A DNA stretch of 64,000 nt from positions 3,224,001 to 3,288,000 of the forward strand of contig CADCXD010000002.1 in the NCBI GenBank assembly GCA_902806575.1, given 5' to 3'. This document shows positions 38,292-48,782 of this stretch, piece after piece. Numbering within the stretch: position 1 is the stretch's first letter; each line of letters starts with the position of its first letter. The stretch is from Jackrogersella multiformis (taxonomy: Eukaryota; Ascomycota; Sordariomycetes; Xylariales; Hypoxylaceae). Position numbers and translations under genes: made by a program. A model generated the notes under the pieces. The model was not told the DNA's origin and searched no databases. It worked only from the letters and a program-made list of their open reading frames with translations.

Positions 38292-38860
38292 GCACGGCAT
38301 TAGCATATAGACAACCAATGAGAATTATCTATCATTTCACGAAAAAAAAAAATTTTTTGGGTGGGGGGGGTTTACCGATCTACCCATCTTAACGGTTCTG
38401 AACTTGAATTATGGTGACATTTCATACAACACTCTTATACGAGGAGTTGTGACATGGTGATATTTGCTAGCGTAACTCTAGGGTGATATTTTTACCCTAG
38501 GATCCTCAGACGAGGTGAGGGTTCTCAAAGTAGTTCCTACTGTTACAAACGAGGTTATTCCCGGCCTTCGCTCACTCCCGCACCCGCACCGACGGATAAT
38601 GCATCACACAGCACACGATACACGATACACGATACACGATACACGGTAGGTACACAACACAGATGGCTTAACCTAGTGCTTATCATGCGTTTTTCTCACC
38701 CTCACCCTCCCACCTCCCTTTCATATCCATATACACATACACATATCTGGTTCCAGTTGGCCTAGTGTTACCACCCGACCGCTGAAGAAGTTCGGAGGGT
38801 GTAATGATGTACGGCTACCCCTAAGGGGAAGATATACTCCTCCTCGAGGACAACCGATCT
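38292..38860. other. Convergent spacer between NUP188 and TIM9
   Basis: 569 bp with no gene. It contains an A run then T run then G run near 38341-38370, a short imperfect repeat of GTGATATTT (38410-38490) and a CACGATA tandem repeat. Confidence 0.6.
38613..38645 (+). repeat. Tandem repeat of CACGATA
   Basis: Four and a half tandem copies of the 7-base unit CACGATA in the NUP188-TIM9 spacer. Confidence 0.8.
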
Positions 38861-39405
38861 CTATCGAAGGCCGCCCTGCTGTTGCTGCTGCTGCAGGGTC
38901 ATCTGAGCATTGTACTCTTGGAAGCGTTCGCTAAGGCGCTGAGACATGGCCATTTGCTTCTGGACGCAACGTGTGACACAGCCGGATTCTCGGCCCGTTA
39001 GCGACTTGGTGGTGAAGTCATCGACGCAGGACATGAAGCAGTGGTCGACTAGATTGCTGAAGAGCTATTTGTGTCATTTCGTTAGTAGTCTGGCGAGTGA
39101 CGGAGAGACATATGTAGATATATGAAGATATATATCTATATATAATTGGCTGTATGACGTCCCGATATGAGGTATAGGATGGAATTGATAGAATTGATAG
39201 AACTCATTTCACGTACGCCGACGAAGACTTTCATCTGTTGCTTCTGCATGCGCTGCTCCAGCTGACGCTGCTCTGCTACCGTTAATCTGTAGAATCAAGT
39301 CGGGTTAGTTTGAGTATTCTTTAATTTCCTTCAGCAGAGCTACCGGAGCTCGAGGTAAAGGTGTAAAGGTCGAGGTAAAGGTCGAGGTAAAACATACTGG
39401 TCCAT
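38861..39405 (-). CDS. tim9: Mitochondrial import inner membrane translocase subunit Tim9
   Basis: Small Tim chaperone of the intermembrane space; it forms the Tim9-Tim10 hexamer that ferries hydrophobic carrier proteins to the TIM22 complex. Three exons are read on the complement: 39405-39398 (only 8 nt: ATG GAC CA), 39286-39217 and 39064-38861, giving 93 residues. The twin CX3C motif is complete: Cys35-Cys39 (CFMSC) and Cys55-Cys59 (CVTRC), with [14 protein letters not shown] between, and the flanking LFSNLVDHC and [11 protein letters not shown] are typical of Tim9 rather than Tim10, Tim8 or Tim13. The C-terminus is a short Q run then GGLR. The gene is easy to miss because of the tiny first exon and because no single frame is long. 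Confidence 0.93.
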
Positions 39406-40047
39406 ATTGTAGAGATTAGAAAATGGGTGGTATATGAAGCAGAAGAGGTCGTAAAGGTCGAGATTTGTGTGAATAACTTCGTAGGTAGAGGAACGTTCCT
39501 ATTGTCATGAAGTATACCTTAATTAATAAGGTCAGTCAGTACCTTAGGTAGGTAGGTATTGATTGAGAAATACTTTGAAAACCTTGGAACTGACTGACTC
39601 TAACGCCTTCATAAGCTAAAGCGATAACCATGAACAAATTCGTTATCTGTTGAACTAGGTTATAGCTATCGATAACAGTCCTCGGGTTTTTATTGAATCC
39701 GGAGTTAGGAGTCCGCCTTGTGTTGATTGGCTGAGATCCTTCCGAGTCTAGCGTTAGATCCTTGTTCCAACTTACATAGATAGGTACCTAGGTATGTAGC
39801 ATGTACTACGGAGTACTACGGAGTACAAGCTTCAGCGGGGCAGAACCAGTTAAGACGGCCCGCTAATTGCCAATCGATTGGCTTTTATATTTTATATTTT
39901 ATCTTGTATTTGATTTTTTTTGTTATCAAAAAGTTCACAATCATCTACACTAGTAATAAAAATCGCATCCTCGTTTTCTTTTCACAACTCATCAACCGCA
40001 TTACACTCCAAGACAACAATACAACAATACAACAGTACCAAGCCACG
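39406..40047. promoter_or_regulatory. Shared upstream region of divergent TIM9 and MRT4
   Basis: 642 bp between divergent starts, with one palindrome cluster near 39540 and another near 39780, and an ACTACGGAGT repeat at about 39805-39825. A run of CAACAATACAACAATACAACA-like sequence precedes MRT4 as its probable leader. Confidence 0.5.
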
Positions 40048-40963
40048 ATGCCGAAATCAAAGCGATCCAAAGTCGTCCACATGACGCAGGTGAATAAGAA
40101 GACCCGCGTAGACAAGGATCGCCTGTTCGAGAATATCCGAGAATGCGTCCCCAATTACCAGTACTGCTTCGTCTTCAGCGTCGACAACATGCGCAACACC
40201 TACCTGAAGCAGGTGAGGCAGCAGCTATCCGACAGCCGGTATGTTAATCATAAACCATCCATCCATCCCTCTCTTTCTTTCCTTCTCCTCCCCTTCTCCC
40301 CTTCTCCCCTTCTTCCCTCTTACTCACTACTTTCTAACCCTATGTGCAAAACACAAACGTCTCACTAATTTAATTCTCAGACTCTTCTTCGGCAAGACCA
40401 AGCTCATGTCTCGCGCCCTCGGCCACGGCCCCGAAGACAGCTACGCTGATAACATCTACCACCTGACCCCCTACCTGCGCGGCACCGTAGGGCTGGTCTT
40501 CACCAACCGCCCCCCCAACCAGCTCCTCCCGTACTTCGAGACCCTGTCCCAGGACAAAGTCGACTTCGCCCGCGCCGGCGCGATCGCCCCGCGCGGCTTC
40601 GTCGTCCCGTACGGCACCGTCCACGCCACCGCCGGCGAAGTTCCCGCCGAGTACGACGTGCCCATCGGCCACACGCTCGAGCCCGAGCTGCGCCGTCTCG
40701 GCGTGCCCGTGCGCATGGTCAAGGGCCGCGTCGTTCTGGAGGAGGGCCCCGAAGGACCCGACGAGGTCGGCGGGTACGTCGTCTGCCGCGAAGGCGACGT
40801 GCTGGACTCGCGGCAGACTAGGCTGCTCAAGTTGTTTAGCGTGTGCCTGAGCGAATTCAGGATCAAAGTCCTCGCGTATTGGAGCGCTGCCGCCACGGAA
40901 GTTACTCCGTTAGATCCAGAGGCTAAGGGCGGCGTTGAGGAGGGGGATGAAGGAAGCGAGTAG
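40048..40963 (+). CDS. mrt4: Ribosome assembly factor Mrt4 (uL10-like)
   Basis: Nucleolar paralogue of ribosomal stalk protein P0/uL10; it occupies the P0 site on pre-60S particles until exchanged late in maturation. Exons are 40048-40238 and 40381-40963, giving 257 residues. The start [20 protein letters not shown] is diagnostic; [41 protein letters not shown] and [14 protein letters not shown] follow. Unlike P0 it lacks the C-terminal acidic stalk peptide, ending instead with a short E/G tail (EGDEGSE). The second exon is strikingly GC-rich at codon third positions compared with neighbours. The intron is 142 nt and pyrimidine-rich, with TCTCAG at its end. Confidence 0.95.
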
Positions 40964-41871
40964 CAGCGGGTCAACGGTCGTGCTTCATGTTTCCTCCTAC
41001 AATTCCCCTTCCCCCATCCCCGTATAAAACTCATACGTGCATTTACGGCGATACCATTGGTTGTTGGCGTTCGGGAGAGGCAAATTAAAAGGATTGGTAC
41101 ATGGCCACCTGGTGGGTTCACTATTTTACGATGGTATTTATGAATGAGGCTTATGTAAATGTAAGGGCAGGCAAGCAGGAATAGCTGCCCAAGACAGCCC
41201 CAGCAGCATTAAGGATCTCTCTCACGACTATCTTACAATTCGTCACTGCTTGAGAATACACCAAGCAAAACAGCTGTCGCCGTCCTACATGCAAGCAAGC
41301 AAAAACTCGTTAACTCGTTGCTGTTTTATCCATCCGTTTGAAATGCCTTCCCTCCAACGAAATATCCCGGTCAGTAGGCTTTTCTTTTCATAATCTCTTA
41401 CCTCCGACCTTACCTGGGAAGATAATTCGCCATTCATTGCATGCGACTTAGCTAGACCTTGCAATTATTCCCTACGGTCATTATAGAGTACATGTAAGGG
41501 TGTTTAAGAAAAAACAGCATTACCTCTCCAAATTCTGGTAGTAGGAAGGATGATGATGATCCAGGAGAAAGGAAATAGGCATTTGGCGTCAACCACATCT
41601 GGGTACTGTGTAGAGAGTATATTCGGATATTGGGCAGGTTGCGCAAAACACAGGCGTCTCGTTTACCTTTTGATTAAGCGCCAAGTGATTCCGGAGTAGC
41701 TGTCGTCCATTCGGTAGTTTTTCAAACCCCATCTTACCCTTGCTTACCCTTGGTGTCGAAAGGTAGAAGGAAAAAAAGTCGGGATGGTGATATGGGTGCA
41801 GGTGTAAAAGTACGGAAGACAGAAGATACCCACCAAGACAAAACGACTCTTGTCTCGATAAGAGAATCGGC
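40964..41871. other. Convergent spacer between MRT4 and U1-70K
   Basis: 908 bp with no supported gene; probably two 3' untranslated regions. Confidence 0.6.
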
Positions 41872-43365
41872 TTAGTATCGTCGTAGTTTGCGCGGATCCT
41901 CGTAATTGCCTTCGAAGCCCCGTTTCCGACTCTCGTCCTCTCTCGACCGGTCAAAGTCGCGATACTCTCGTCCTCCACGAACCGGCTCGAAGTTGGCGCC
42001 GCTCCGACGGTCGCGGTCGCCGAATCTGCCTCCGTCACGGTGTCCGCCTGATCTATCATCAAATGAGCGACTGCCGTTGCGCGAGTCATACCCACCACCG
42101 CCTGATCCACCGCGGTCCCGGTCACCTCCGCTAAACCCACGACGTCCACCCCAGTTCGGACCAGCCGGCGCGTTGGGAGGCGGGTTGTAGCCATTCTGCG
42201 GACCGAAGCCGCGATCACGACCCGGACCAGTGTCGCCGCCAGCACCACCGCCAGCGCCAGCGCCACCGCTACCGCCACCACCTCGGAAACCGCGGTCACG
42301 ACCACCCATAAAGCCTCCTCTTCCACGGCCTTGAAAGCCTCCGCGGAAACCTTCACGTCCACCAAAGCCGCCAGTAAATCCAGACCCTCTAGGCTGAGGA
42401 GGTGCGGCCTTGGAGTACCCTCGGCCACCCAGGCCGCCACCAAAGCGGCGAGGCTTCCAGCCCTTAACTGTTCGGCCTCTTTCCACATCGACTTTAATTC
42501 GGCGATCCCTGATACGGATGCCATCACAACCATCTAGAGCAGCTAATCACACGTGCGCGGCGACGCGCATTTGTCAGTAAAGCCTTACCAATGATTCATA
42601 CCTCATCTCGACGGGAATAGGAGATAGGGGAAAAGGAGATAGGCAAGCTTGAGGGCCAGATCTCGAGCGAGAGACATTGGCGAAGCAGATCCGAGGGATC
42701 GAGCAAGGTATATAAATCTGGGAAGAATCAATGGTAGTATTACCTCTCATGTCTTTCTCACGTTCAAAAACAACAAAAGCATATCCGCGATGAGGTTTCT
42801 TTTTCTTGTTCGGCTTTTCGCTGGCATGAGTATCGGTCACGATACGGATCTAGAGAAGCATTAGGACGAAATGTAAAGCGGAAGGTTGAGAGCTATTACG
42901 TACGCGTTCGACGGGTCCAAAACGGCCAAATTCCTTCTCGAGGTCATGCTCGTTAGCATCGTAGCTGAGACGAGCGACGATTAAGGTCTTGAAAGGATCG
43001 CCGCGAATGTTAGGATCCTCATTAGGTTTATCTGCGAGAAACAAAACATGGGTTTGATTAACGTGTTATTCAATAGATGGATGCAGCGAAGGCGATGACA
43101 AACAGTATAATGGGCCATCGGTTAGCATCTTTTCTTGTTGGGCCATCTTCTCTAGTTTCTTTCTGTCGCGCATCTGCAACCAGCTCTCCGTAGGTTGATA
43201 ACCATCGTTGTCCTTATAGGCGGCGAGGGCAGGAAGATACTCAGCAAGGCTGGTGACCGCGTGGGTCTTTCGCTGCTCGGGAGGGAAGTCGGGCGCAGGT
43301 ACCCATCGCAAAGGTGGACGCGGCGCGAAAAGCGCGAGCAAGTTTGGAGGCAGCTTGTCGGTCAT
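41872..43365 (-). CDS. U1 small nuclear ribonucleoprotein 70 kDa (U1-70K / Snp1)
   Basis: Core protein of the U1 snRNP, which recognises 5' splice sites; it binds stem-loop I of U1 RNA. Exons on the complement are 43365-43104, 43031-42904, 42849-42744 and 42542-41872, phase-consistent, giving 388 residues. The N-terminus ([19 protein letters not shown]) and the region before the RRM are the U1-70K-specific extension that wraps the snRNP core. The RRM shows RNP2 as TLIVARL and RNP1 as RGYAFVVF, with [21 protein letters not shown] between, and ends in [20 protein letters not shown], typical of this protein. The C-terminus is an RGG/RD-rich low-complexity tail ([24 protein letters not shown]) ending in RKLRRY. 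It is divergent from mL43. Confidence 0.95.
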
Positions 43366-44091
43366 GATCGCGGTCTTGTTCTACCCTGGTCTGATCTGGT
43401 CTGTTTTGTTTTGTTCCGTTCTGTTCCGTTCTGTTCTGGTCTCGTCTACGTGTAAAACAAAAAGTGCGAGAGTAATGGTTGCAAAAATAAAAGATAAATT
43501 CAGATGAGCGGGTGCGAGATAACGACGAAACAAGGAATGACTCGAAGGTAGAGGAATAATTTCATCGATGGGTGGATGATGGTGTGGAGGAAAGAAAAAT
43601 AAGGGCGATGATGTTTCGCGTTCAATGGGGGATAAAAAGTATGTATGTAGAAAGAGAGTCGAGGAAATTGCTTTAAAAGTTGAAAGTTCAAAGCTCCAAA
43701 ATTGCCCCAGAGTTGCTCCATATAAATTTAAGTTCAACCAATAACGTACAGGTACATAGGTAGTATTAGATTTGGCCGATACATAACCGGGCCAGTGATA
43801 ATATGTAGTACATGCAAGTATCCGGCTTTGCGACCTTACTACCCTAGATATGTACGTAGTAGGATAAGGTTGTACCTAGGATAAGCCAACTTGCATTATT
43901 TGCATTATACCTAGGTATTTACGTACCCTAGGTATGTACATTTTGTGAAGTACCTATGCCTACCTAAAAATCAATTGAATTAAGAAAAAATCACGATTCA
44001 TAACTTACTTACCACCTACATACCTACCTTTATCTACCTAGGTAACAAAAGAGATAGCCACTCTCCTCAACTCAATTCCTGAGGCACAAGA
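43366..44091. promoter_or_regulatory. Shared upstream region of divergent U1-70K and mL43
   Basis: 726 bp between divergent starts. The U1-70K side begins with a tandem GTTCTGTTCCGTTCTG-like repeat (43400-43440); the mL43 side carries a palindrome cluster (about 43840-44045). Confidence 0.5.
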
Positions 44092-44697
44092 ATGACGATC
44101 AGAGCATTAGAAAAAGTCTCGGTTGGCCAGGTAACTAACAATCATTTATTAAACAGCAATCCTTACTACAGTCACTACCTGACTACCTAGTCACTACAGT
44201 CATGAAGAGGAAAAAGGCTGACAATACTTGACAAAATATCAGAATGGCATCGGCGCCTTCATTCTACAATGCCGGAAGATAGACGTCCACTATTGTGACT
44301 ATTCCGGAAGCTCCAGAGGAATGAAGTAAGAGAGCAAAGCTACATATATATTGACGCCGCCCACATCTTAGAGAACATCATTCTAACCATAACCCGTACT
44401 CAAAGTTCCTTCATTAAATCCCAGCTATCCAAGTTCGCCATCTCCCATCCCCAGATCGAATTCGCCGTATCTCCCCGGCCACGAAAGCACCCCGTGCTCA
44501 TCGGCCACTACATCAACGGCAAGCAAAAGTCCATATGCGTCAGGAACTTAGATTCACTTCAGATACTAAAGAAGGTGGAACTACTACGAGATGCGAGCGG
44601 GGAGAAGATCAAGAAGGTCAACAAATCAGTCACGAGTATTAATGAGAGCGTGAGAGGAATATGGAGTCCTTACCACGGCACCGGAATGTCAGTATAA
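44092..44697 (+). CDS. Mitochondrial large ribosomal subunit protein mL43 (yeast Mrpl51 homologue)
   Basis: Component of the mitochondrial large ribosomal subunit with the L51/S25/CI-B8 thioredoxin-like fold. Assembled from three short exons: 44092-44130, 44243-44325 and 44406-44697, giving 137 residues. Exon 1 encodes MTIRALEKVSVGQ, exon 2 NGIGAFILQCRKIDVHYCDY...SSRGM, and exon 3 starts in SFIKSQLSKFAISHPQIEF and continues to HPVLIGHYINGKQKSICVRNL and the signature VTSINESVRGIWSPYHG. The order and spacing match the fungal and yeast proteins, including NG.GAF and SVRGIWSP. Phases at both introns agree (0 and 2). The acceptor of the second intron is AAG, weaker than the usual CAG/TAG, so that boundary is the least certain. 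Confidence 0.9.
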
Positions 44698-45087
44698 GGA
44701 AAATCGAGGGAAGGGGATAGAGAACTATCATCATGAGAACAATCATCATGAGAACCATCATCATTATCCTTGTACGTCTGAGAAAAAATGTATACCACGG
44801 TTTAAGGCGCATAATACGACGGGGCCAAAATCTTGGGCCGGAGGCAGGATTCATCATCAACAAAATCATCACAAAACAGTTCTCCATTCGCCAAATCCGG
44901 TGATAACGAGCATTTTATCAGCTCCAGAAGTGATTCCCTTTTCTCATCTCGACATTTTTTGAATTGGTATAGCGAGCAGAAGCCATTGCCTAAGTTGTAT
45001 GCCCCACGTCTAGGCTTAAGCGTCCTGCCGTCTCTGCATCTCTCTCGTTGAGCGTGGTTTCTCTCTAATTTCCCAGATTCTCAACAT
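44698..45087. other. Convergent spacer between mL43 and TPI
   Basis: 390 bp with an ATCATCATGAGAAC repeat near 44728-44765; no gene. Confidence 0.6.
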
Positions 45088-46182
45088 TCACGACTTGCTG
45101 TTGATGATGTCCACGACTATAAGGTCTATCAGTGCTGTCCAACGACATGAAAGCGGTCCATAGCGACGACGATAAGATACTCACATGCAGGCTTGAGACT
45201 AGCACCACCGACGAGGAAGCCGTCGATATCCTTCTCCTTGCTCAGGTCTTTACAGTTCTTCTCGCTGACACTGCCACCGTATAGGATACGAGTCTCATCG
45301 GCAACGGTTTGGCTCACTTCCTTGGCCAGCCAGGCACGGATGGAGGCGTGTACCTCCTGTGCCTGCTCGGTGGTAGCGACCTTGCCAGTTCCGATGGCCC
45401 AGATGGGCTCATAGGCAATGACAATCTTACTCCAATCGGAAACCTGGGCCTTCAGAGCCGTGAGCTGGGCAGCGATGACTTCGAGGGTCTTGCCAGCCTC
45501 TCGATGCTCCAGAGACTCGCCGCAACACCAGATGACGCTAACGCCGTTCTCGGTGGCATACTTGGTCTTGGCAGCGACGGTCTCGTCGCTCTCGGCTAGG
45601 ATGGTTCGCCGCTCGGAGTGGCCGAGGATTACCCAGTTGATTCCACTGTCCTTAAGCTGGGAGACCGAGATCTCACCAGTGAAGGCGCCATTGGGCTTGT
45701 GATAGACATTCTGCGCGGCGACACCGATTTCCTTCTTGGCGTGCTCACGGACGAGGAGGAGGTAGAGGTTTGGTGGAGCTATGACGGTCTCTAGTAATAC
45801 AAAGTAGACATGAGTAAAGCTATGTTCTTGTAGTTGGGGCATTTCCGGCGAGAAAGAAGCACGATAGCCGGAGAGAAAGGTATATAGGGGGGGGAGGGGG
45901 AGGAGAAGATCGGAGCGGAGCGGCTAACCAACGTTGGGGTCCAGCTGCGCTTTGTTCAGGTTCTCGACAATTTCCGTGATGGACGAGATAGTCCCGTTCC
46001 TAGGTAAGTTGAGAATCCATATCAGCTACTGCAGTTCTTATTTCGGATCTGGTTGATACTAAGCGGCAAAGAAGGCTGCGATAGCTTCTAAAGCACGCAG
46101 ATATAGATTTTATGTATATACATTTATATACGAAGGGGTCCTACATCTTGAAATTGCCGCCGACGAAGAACTTGCGCGCCAT
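45088..46182 (-). CDS. tpi1: Triosephosphate isomerase
   Basis: Glycolytic enzyme interconverting dihydroxyacetone phosphate and glyceraldehyde 3-phosphate. Four exons on the complement: 46182-46145, 45999-45929, 45790-45185 and 45116-45088, giving 247 residues, the normal size. Catalytic residues are visible: Asn10 and Lys12 in GGNFKMNG (split by the first intron), His94 in ILGHSERR and Glu164 in AYEPIWAIGTG, which leads into flexible loop 6. The phosphate-binding ILYGGSVS and FLVGGASLKP are intact. The last exon is only 29 nt and completes FVDIINSKS. The intron after exon 2 uses GTTAGC, chosen because it alone restores NVETVIAPPN. Confidence 0.96.
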
Positions 46183-46874
46183 GTTGGATAACGATACAGA
46201 TGACTCGAGTTTAACTAGGTGATGGGATGTTTTTTTAGATTCGAGATTGGGTAAGAATGAATAGTAAGTAGGGTTAAAATATGAAGAGAGAAATAAGAAA
46301 ATAACTCGTGAGAGAGGAAGAAGAAGAAGTTTAGTTTAGTACCGGTAGGTAGGTATGTACGTATAGGTACCTATGTCTTTGATACCTACCTACCTTATGT
46401 ACATACGTAGCTACATAAGGTAGGTAGATACGTAGAAATGGATGGGGAAAAAACGGATGATTTCCAAGGTTACTTCTTGTTTGATAGTGTCTCATAGGTA
46501 GAAAGCGCAAGAGCTAGGCGGGGTCCTACGTAAAAATACCTCCAGTCTCAGCCCCTCCATCCACCAACAAATGTCTAAATAGGTAAATAGGTACATGTAC
46601 CTATCGTCACCAGGAAATAGCTCATACCTTACGTACCTTACCTAATATTATGTAAGTATGTACGTAGGAGGTAGCTCATCCGCACCTACAAAGTACCCAA
46701 GTACATGCTTCCATTCTTTTCTTTTCCTTCCTTTTGGCACTTCCAATATTCCACCGGTACCTATTTTATATATTCTCCAATCCCTATCCTACCACCAACG
46801 TACTCAGGTAGTAAGTCGATGTTGTTAATACAGTAACAGAACCAGATAACGTAAAATAAATATTCAACCAAGAC
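46183..46874. other. Upstream region of TPI and 3' region of the P/Q-rich gene
   Basis: 692 bp with palindrome clusters at about 46340-46440 and 46580-46690. The minus-strand sequence next to TPI is pyrimidine-rich, as expected for a strong glycolytic promoter. Confidence 0.5.
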
Positions 46875-48782
46875 TCAGTAACGGAAAGGCCTATTACTAT
46901 TACCCCTTGGTCGTGGACCGAGATCGCTGTCGGAGGCATTCGTGACGTAGGGTTTCTGATATCGTCTACCGTCGTGTCTTGAATGTGATGGTCTATCGCA
47001 GTCAAAGGGATCGTCTTCCAATATCGATCCGCGCGGCAAGAGATACTCCATCTCTCTTCGATGGCGGGCATCCACTCGCCATAGGACGGGGTCGTAATCG
47101 TCATCTTCGTCATCATCATCATCTTCGTCATCTTCGTCATCAAGCGACAGACGACCAAGATGGCTTATTGCATTATCGATGTCTTGCCGATGATGAAACC
47201 ATTCAGGACTAGGACGAACCATAAACCTTCCACGTGGAGGAGTAGGTGATCTCATCGCCGAGATGATATGTGGCCTAGGGCGAGGGCGAGGGCGTGGGCG
47301 TGGGTTTGGTTGTCTACCTTCACGATACTCCCGCTGCTGGGAAATCCGGGCGTCATCTATCCCGCGGCGGACGCCCGCGAAGTAAGCATCGTCTCTAACC
47401 CTATCAATGTCAATAGGGGACGCAATCGGGGGAGGAGGTGGCGGTCCTGGTGTATGCGACACCCGATGCCCATTTTTGACATTAAAACGTTGTCGATCCT
47501 TAGGGGAGCCCCGGCCATGTCTATTACCCTCGGGTCTCCTCCGGCTCGTATTTCGAGCTGCCAGTCGATCATCAACATGGTATCGCTTACGATTTCTACT
47601 GTTCCTTAGCGACCCGGACGACGATAGAGAAGTATCATCTGTGATCTGAGTATCAAGTGATCGGTCTGATCTCGAACCATCAGAGTAACCCGAATCGCTT
47701 TCGATATCGTGATTACTATTATGCCTACGAGGCTCTTTTCCTTTGCCTCTGCTACCCGCCACACCTCTGTCAAAACGGTTCCCCAAGTTTCCTTGCTCAG
47801 GCCTATTAAGACGAGGTTCAGCCAGCCGTACTGATGGCAGGACACCTGGAGGCTGCGTTCGCAGGTTTTGGCCAGGCTGTCGCAGGGGCTGTTGATGGGG
47901 GTGCTGCTGGTGCTGCTGGTGCTGGTTCTGGTGCTGCGGTTGTGGTTGTGGTTGTGGTTGTGGTTGCGGTCGCGGCTGTGGTTGCGGCTGTGGTTGCGGC
48001 TGCGGGTATGGACGAACGGCGTGGTTATTCTTCGGGTTCTTTGCTTCATAAAGCGTAGCAATATCAACGTTTGGTCTAGGCGTACGCTTGAAATATGCTC
48101 TCAGTGAGATTCTCTCGTATGATATTTTCTCGTGTCTACTAGTTCGCCAGTAAGACCGCCTCTTGGTTGGGGCATGGCGTCTTCGGGGTACCGAATGATT
48201 CCCCCTGGCCACAACAGCACAAGGGACAATCTCTCTGAGCTGATGGTCTAATTGAACAAGAATCCAATGATATCTCTCCGGGTCGGAATTGGTGGAGGTT
48301 AGCTGCTCTTGTGCCTTGTCGATCTGGCGCTGAAGAACTGGGCTCACAGACTTCAGCTTGTCAGTCAGACTGCGCGTGGTCCTATTCAGGCGTTGTATTT
48401 GCCGAGCTACCTCTCCAGGGGACATGTCGGGAACTCGAGTTCTAATAGCCGTATCCCACGTAGGTAGTTGCAGTATGCCTTGGTCGTCGTATCGATTTTG
48501 CACCGGCATCTTCTCGAATCGGAATATGATGTATTCAGCGAGTTCCTCTCTCATATCATTTACCGTTTTAAGATCACGGCTGACATCTGATATCTCGACG
48601 GATCGGCCCCTATTTGCACCCATTGGTGGTCCAGCTCGAGGAGGACCCTGCGGCGGATGCAAATTTCCTGGCGGTGGTCCTGCTTGACGGACGTCTGGGC
48701 CAACTGGGGGCATAGGTCTATTAGGTCCATGGGATTCATGGGGCCCGTTGAAGTGGACAGGCCCGCGGTTTCCGGACATCAT
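46875..48782 (-). CDS. Hypothetical P/Q-rich, largely disordered protein
   Basis: Intronless frame of 635 residues with no family I recognise. The first about 60 residues are G/P/N-rich. Residues about 65-185 look ordered and helical (MREELAEYIIFRFEKMP, DMSPGEVARQIQRLNRTT, PVLQRQIDKAQEQL, ERYHWILVQLDHQLR) and are the part most likely conserved. Then comes a basic stretch (RRRHAPTKRRSYW), an alternating PQ repeat from about residue 257 to 285 followed by Q/H runs, R/S/D-rich segments, a PPPPPP run, an alternating RP segment (PNPRPRPRPRPRP), a D/E run near residues 555-577 and a C-terminus rich in R, D and P. Two adjacent ATGs open the frame; the first is annotated. It is the last gene before the AT-rich repeat block. 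Confidence 0.75.
   Translation of the reverse strand: MMSGNRGPVHFNGPHESHGPNRPMPPVGPDVRQAGPPPGNLHPPQGPPRAGPPMGANRGRSVEISDVSRDLKTVNDMREELAEYIIFRFEKMPVQNRYDDQGILQLPTWDTAIRTRVPDMSPGEVARQIQRLNRTTRSLTDKLKSVSPVLQRQIDKAQEQLTSTNSDPERYHWILVQLDHQLREIVPCAVVARGNHSVPRRRHAPTKRRSYWRTSRHEKISYERISLRAYFKRTPRPNVDIATLYEAKNPKNNHAVRPYPQPQPQPQPQPRPQPQPQPQPQPQHQNQHQQHQQHPHQQPLRQPGQNLRTQPPGVLPSVRLAEPRLNRPEQGNLGNRFDRGVAGSRGKGKEPRRHNSNHDIESDSGYSDGSRSDRSLDTQITDDTSLSSSGSLRNSRNRKRYHVDDRLAARNTSRRRPEGNRHGRGSPKDRQRFNVKNGHRVSHTPGPPPPPPIASPIDIDRVRDDAYFAGVRRGIDDARISQQREYREGRQPNPRPRPRPRPRPHIISAMRSPTPPRGRFMVRPSPEWFHHRQDIDNAISHLGRLSLDDEDDEDDDDDEDDDYDPVLWRVDARHRREMEYLLPRGSILEDDPFDCDRPSHSRHDGRRYQKPYVTNASDSDLGPRPRGNSNRPFRY
47930..48012 (-). 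repeat. Coding minisatellite for alternating Pro-Gln
   Basis: Tandem six-base units (CCGCAG/CCACAA type on the coding strand) encode PQPQPQ within the hypothetical protein, flanked by a CAG/CAC-rich stretch for Q and H. Repeat number is likely variable between strains. Confidence 0.8.

Noticed and set aside
38613..38645. CRISPR-like or regulatory array
   Set aside because: Direct 7-base repeats without spacers in a eukaryotic genome; a plain minisatellite.
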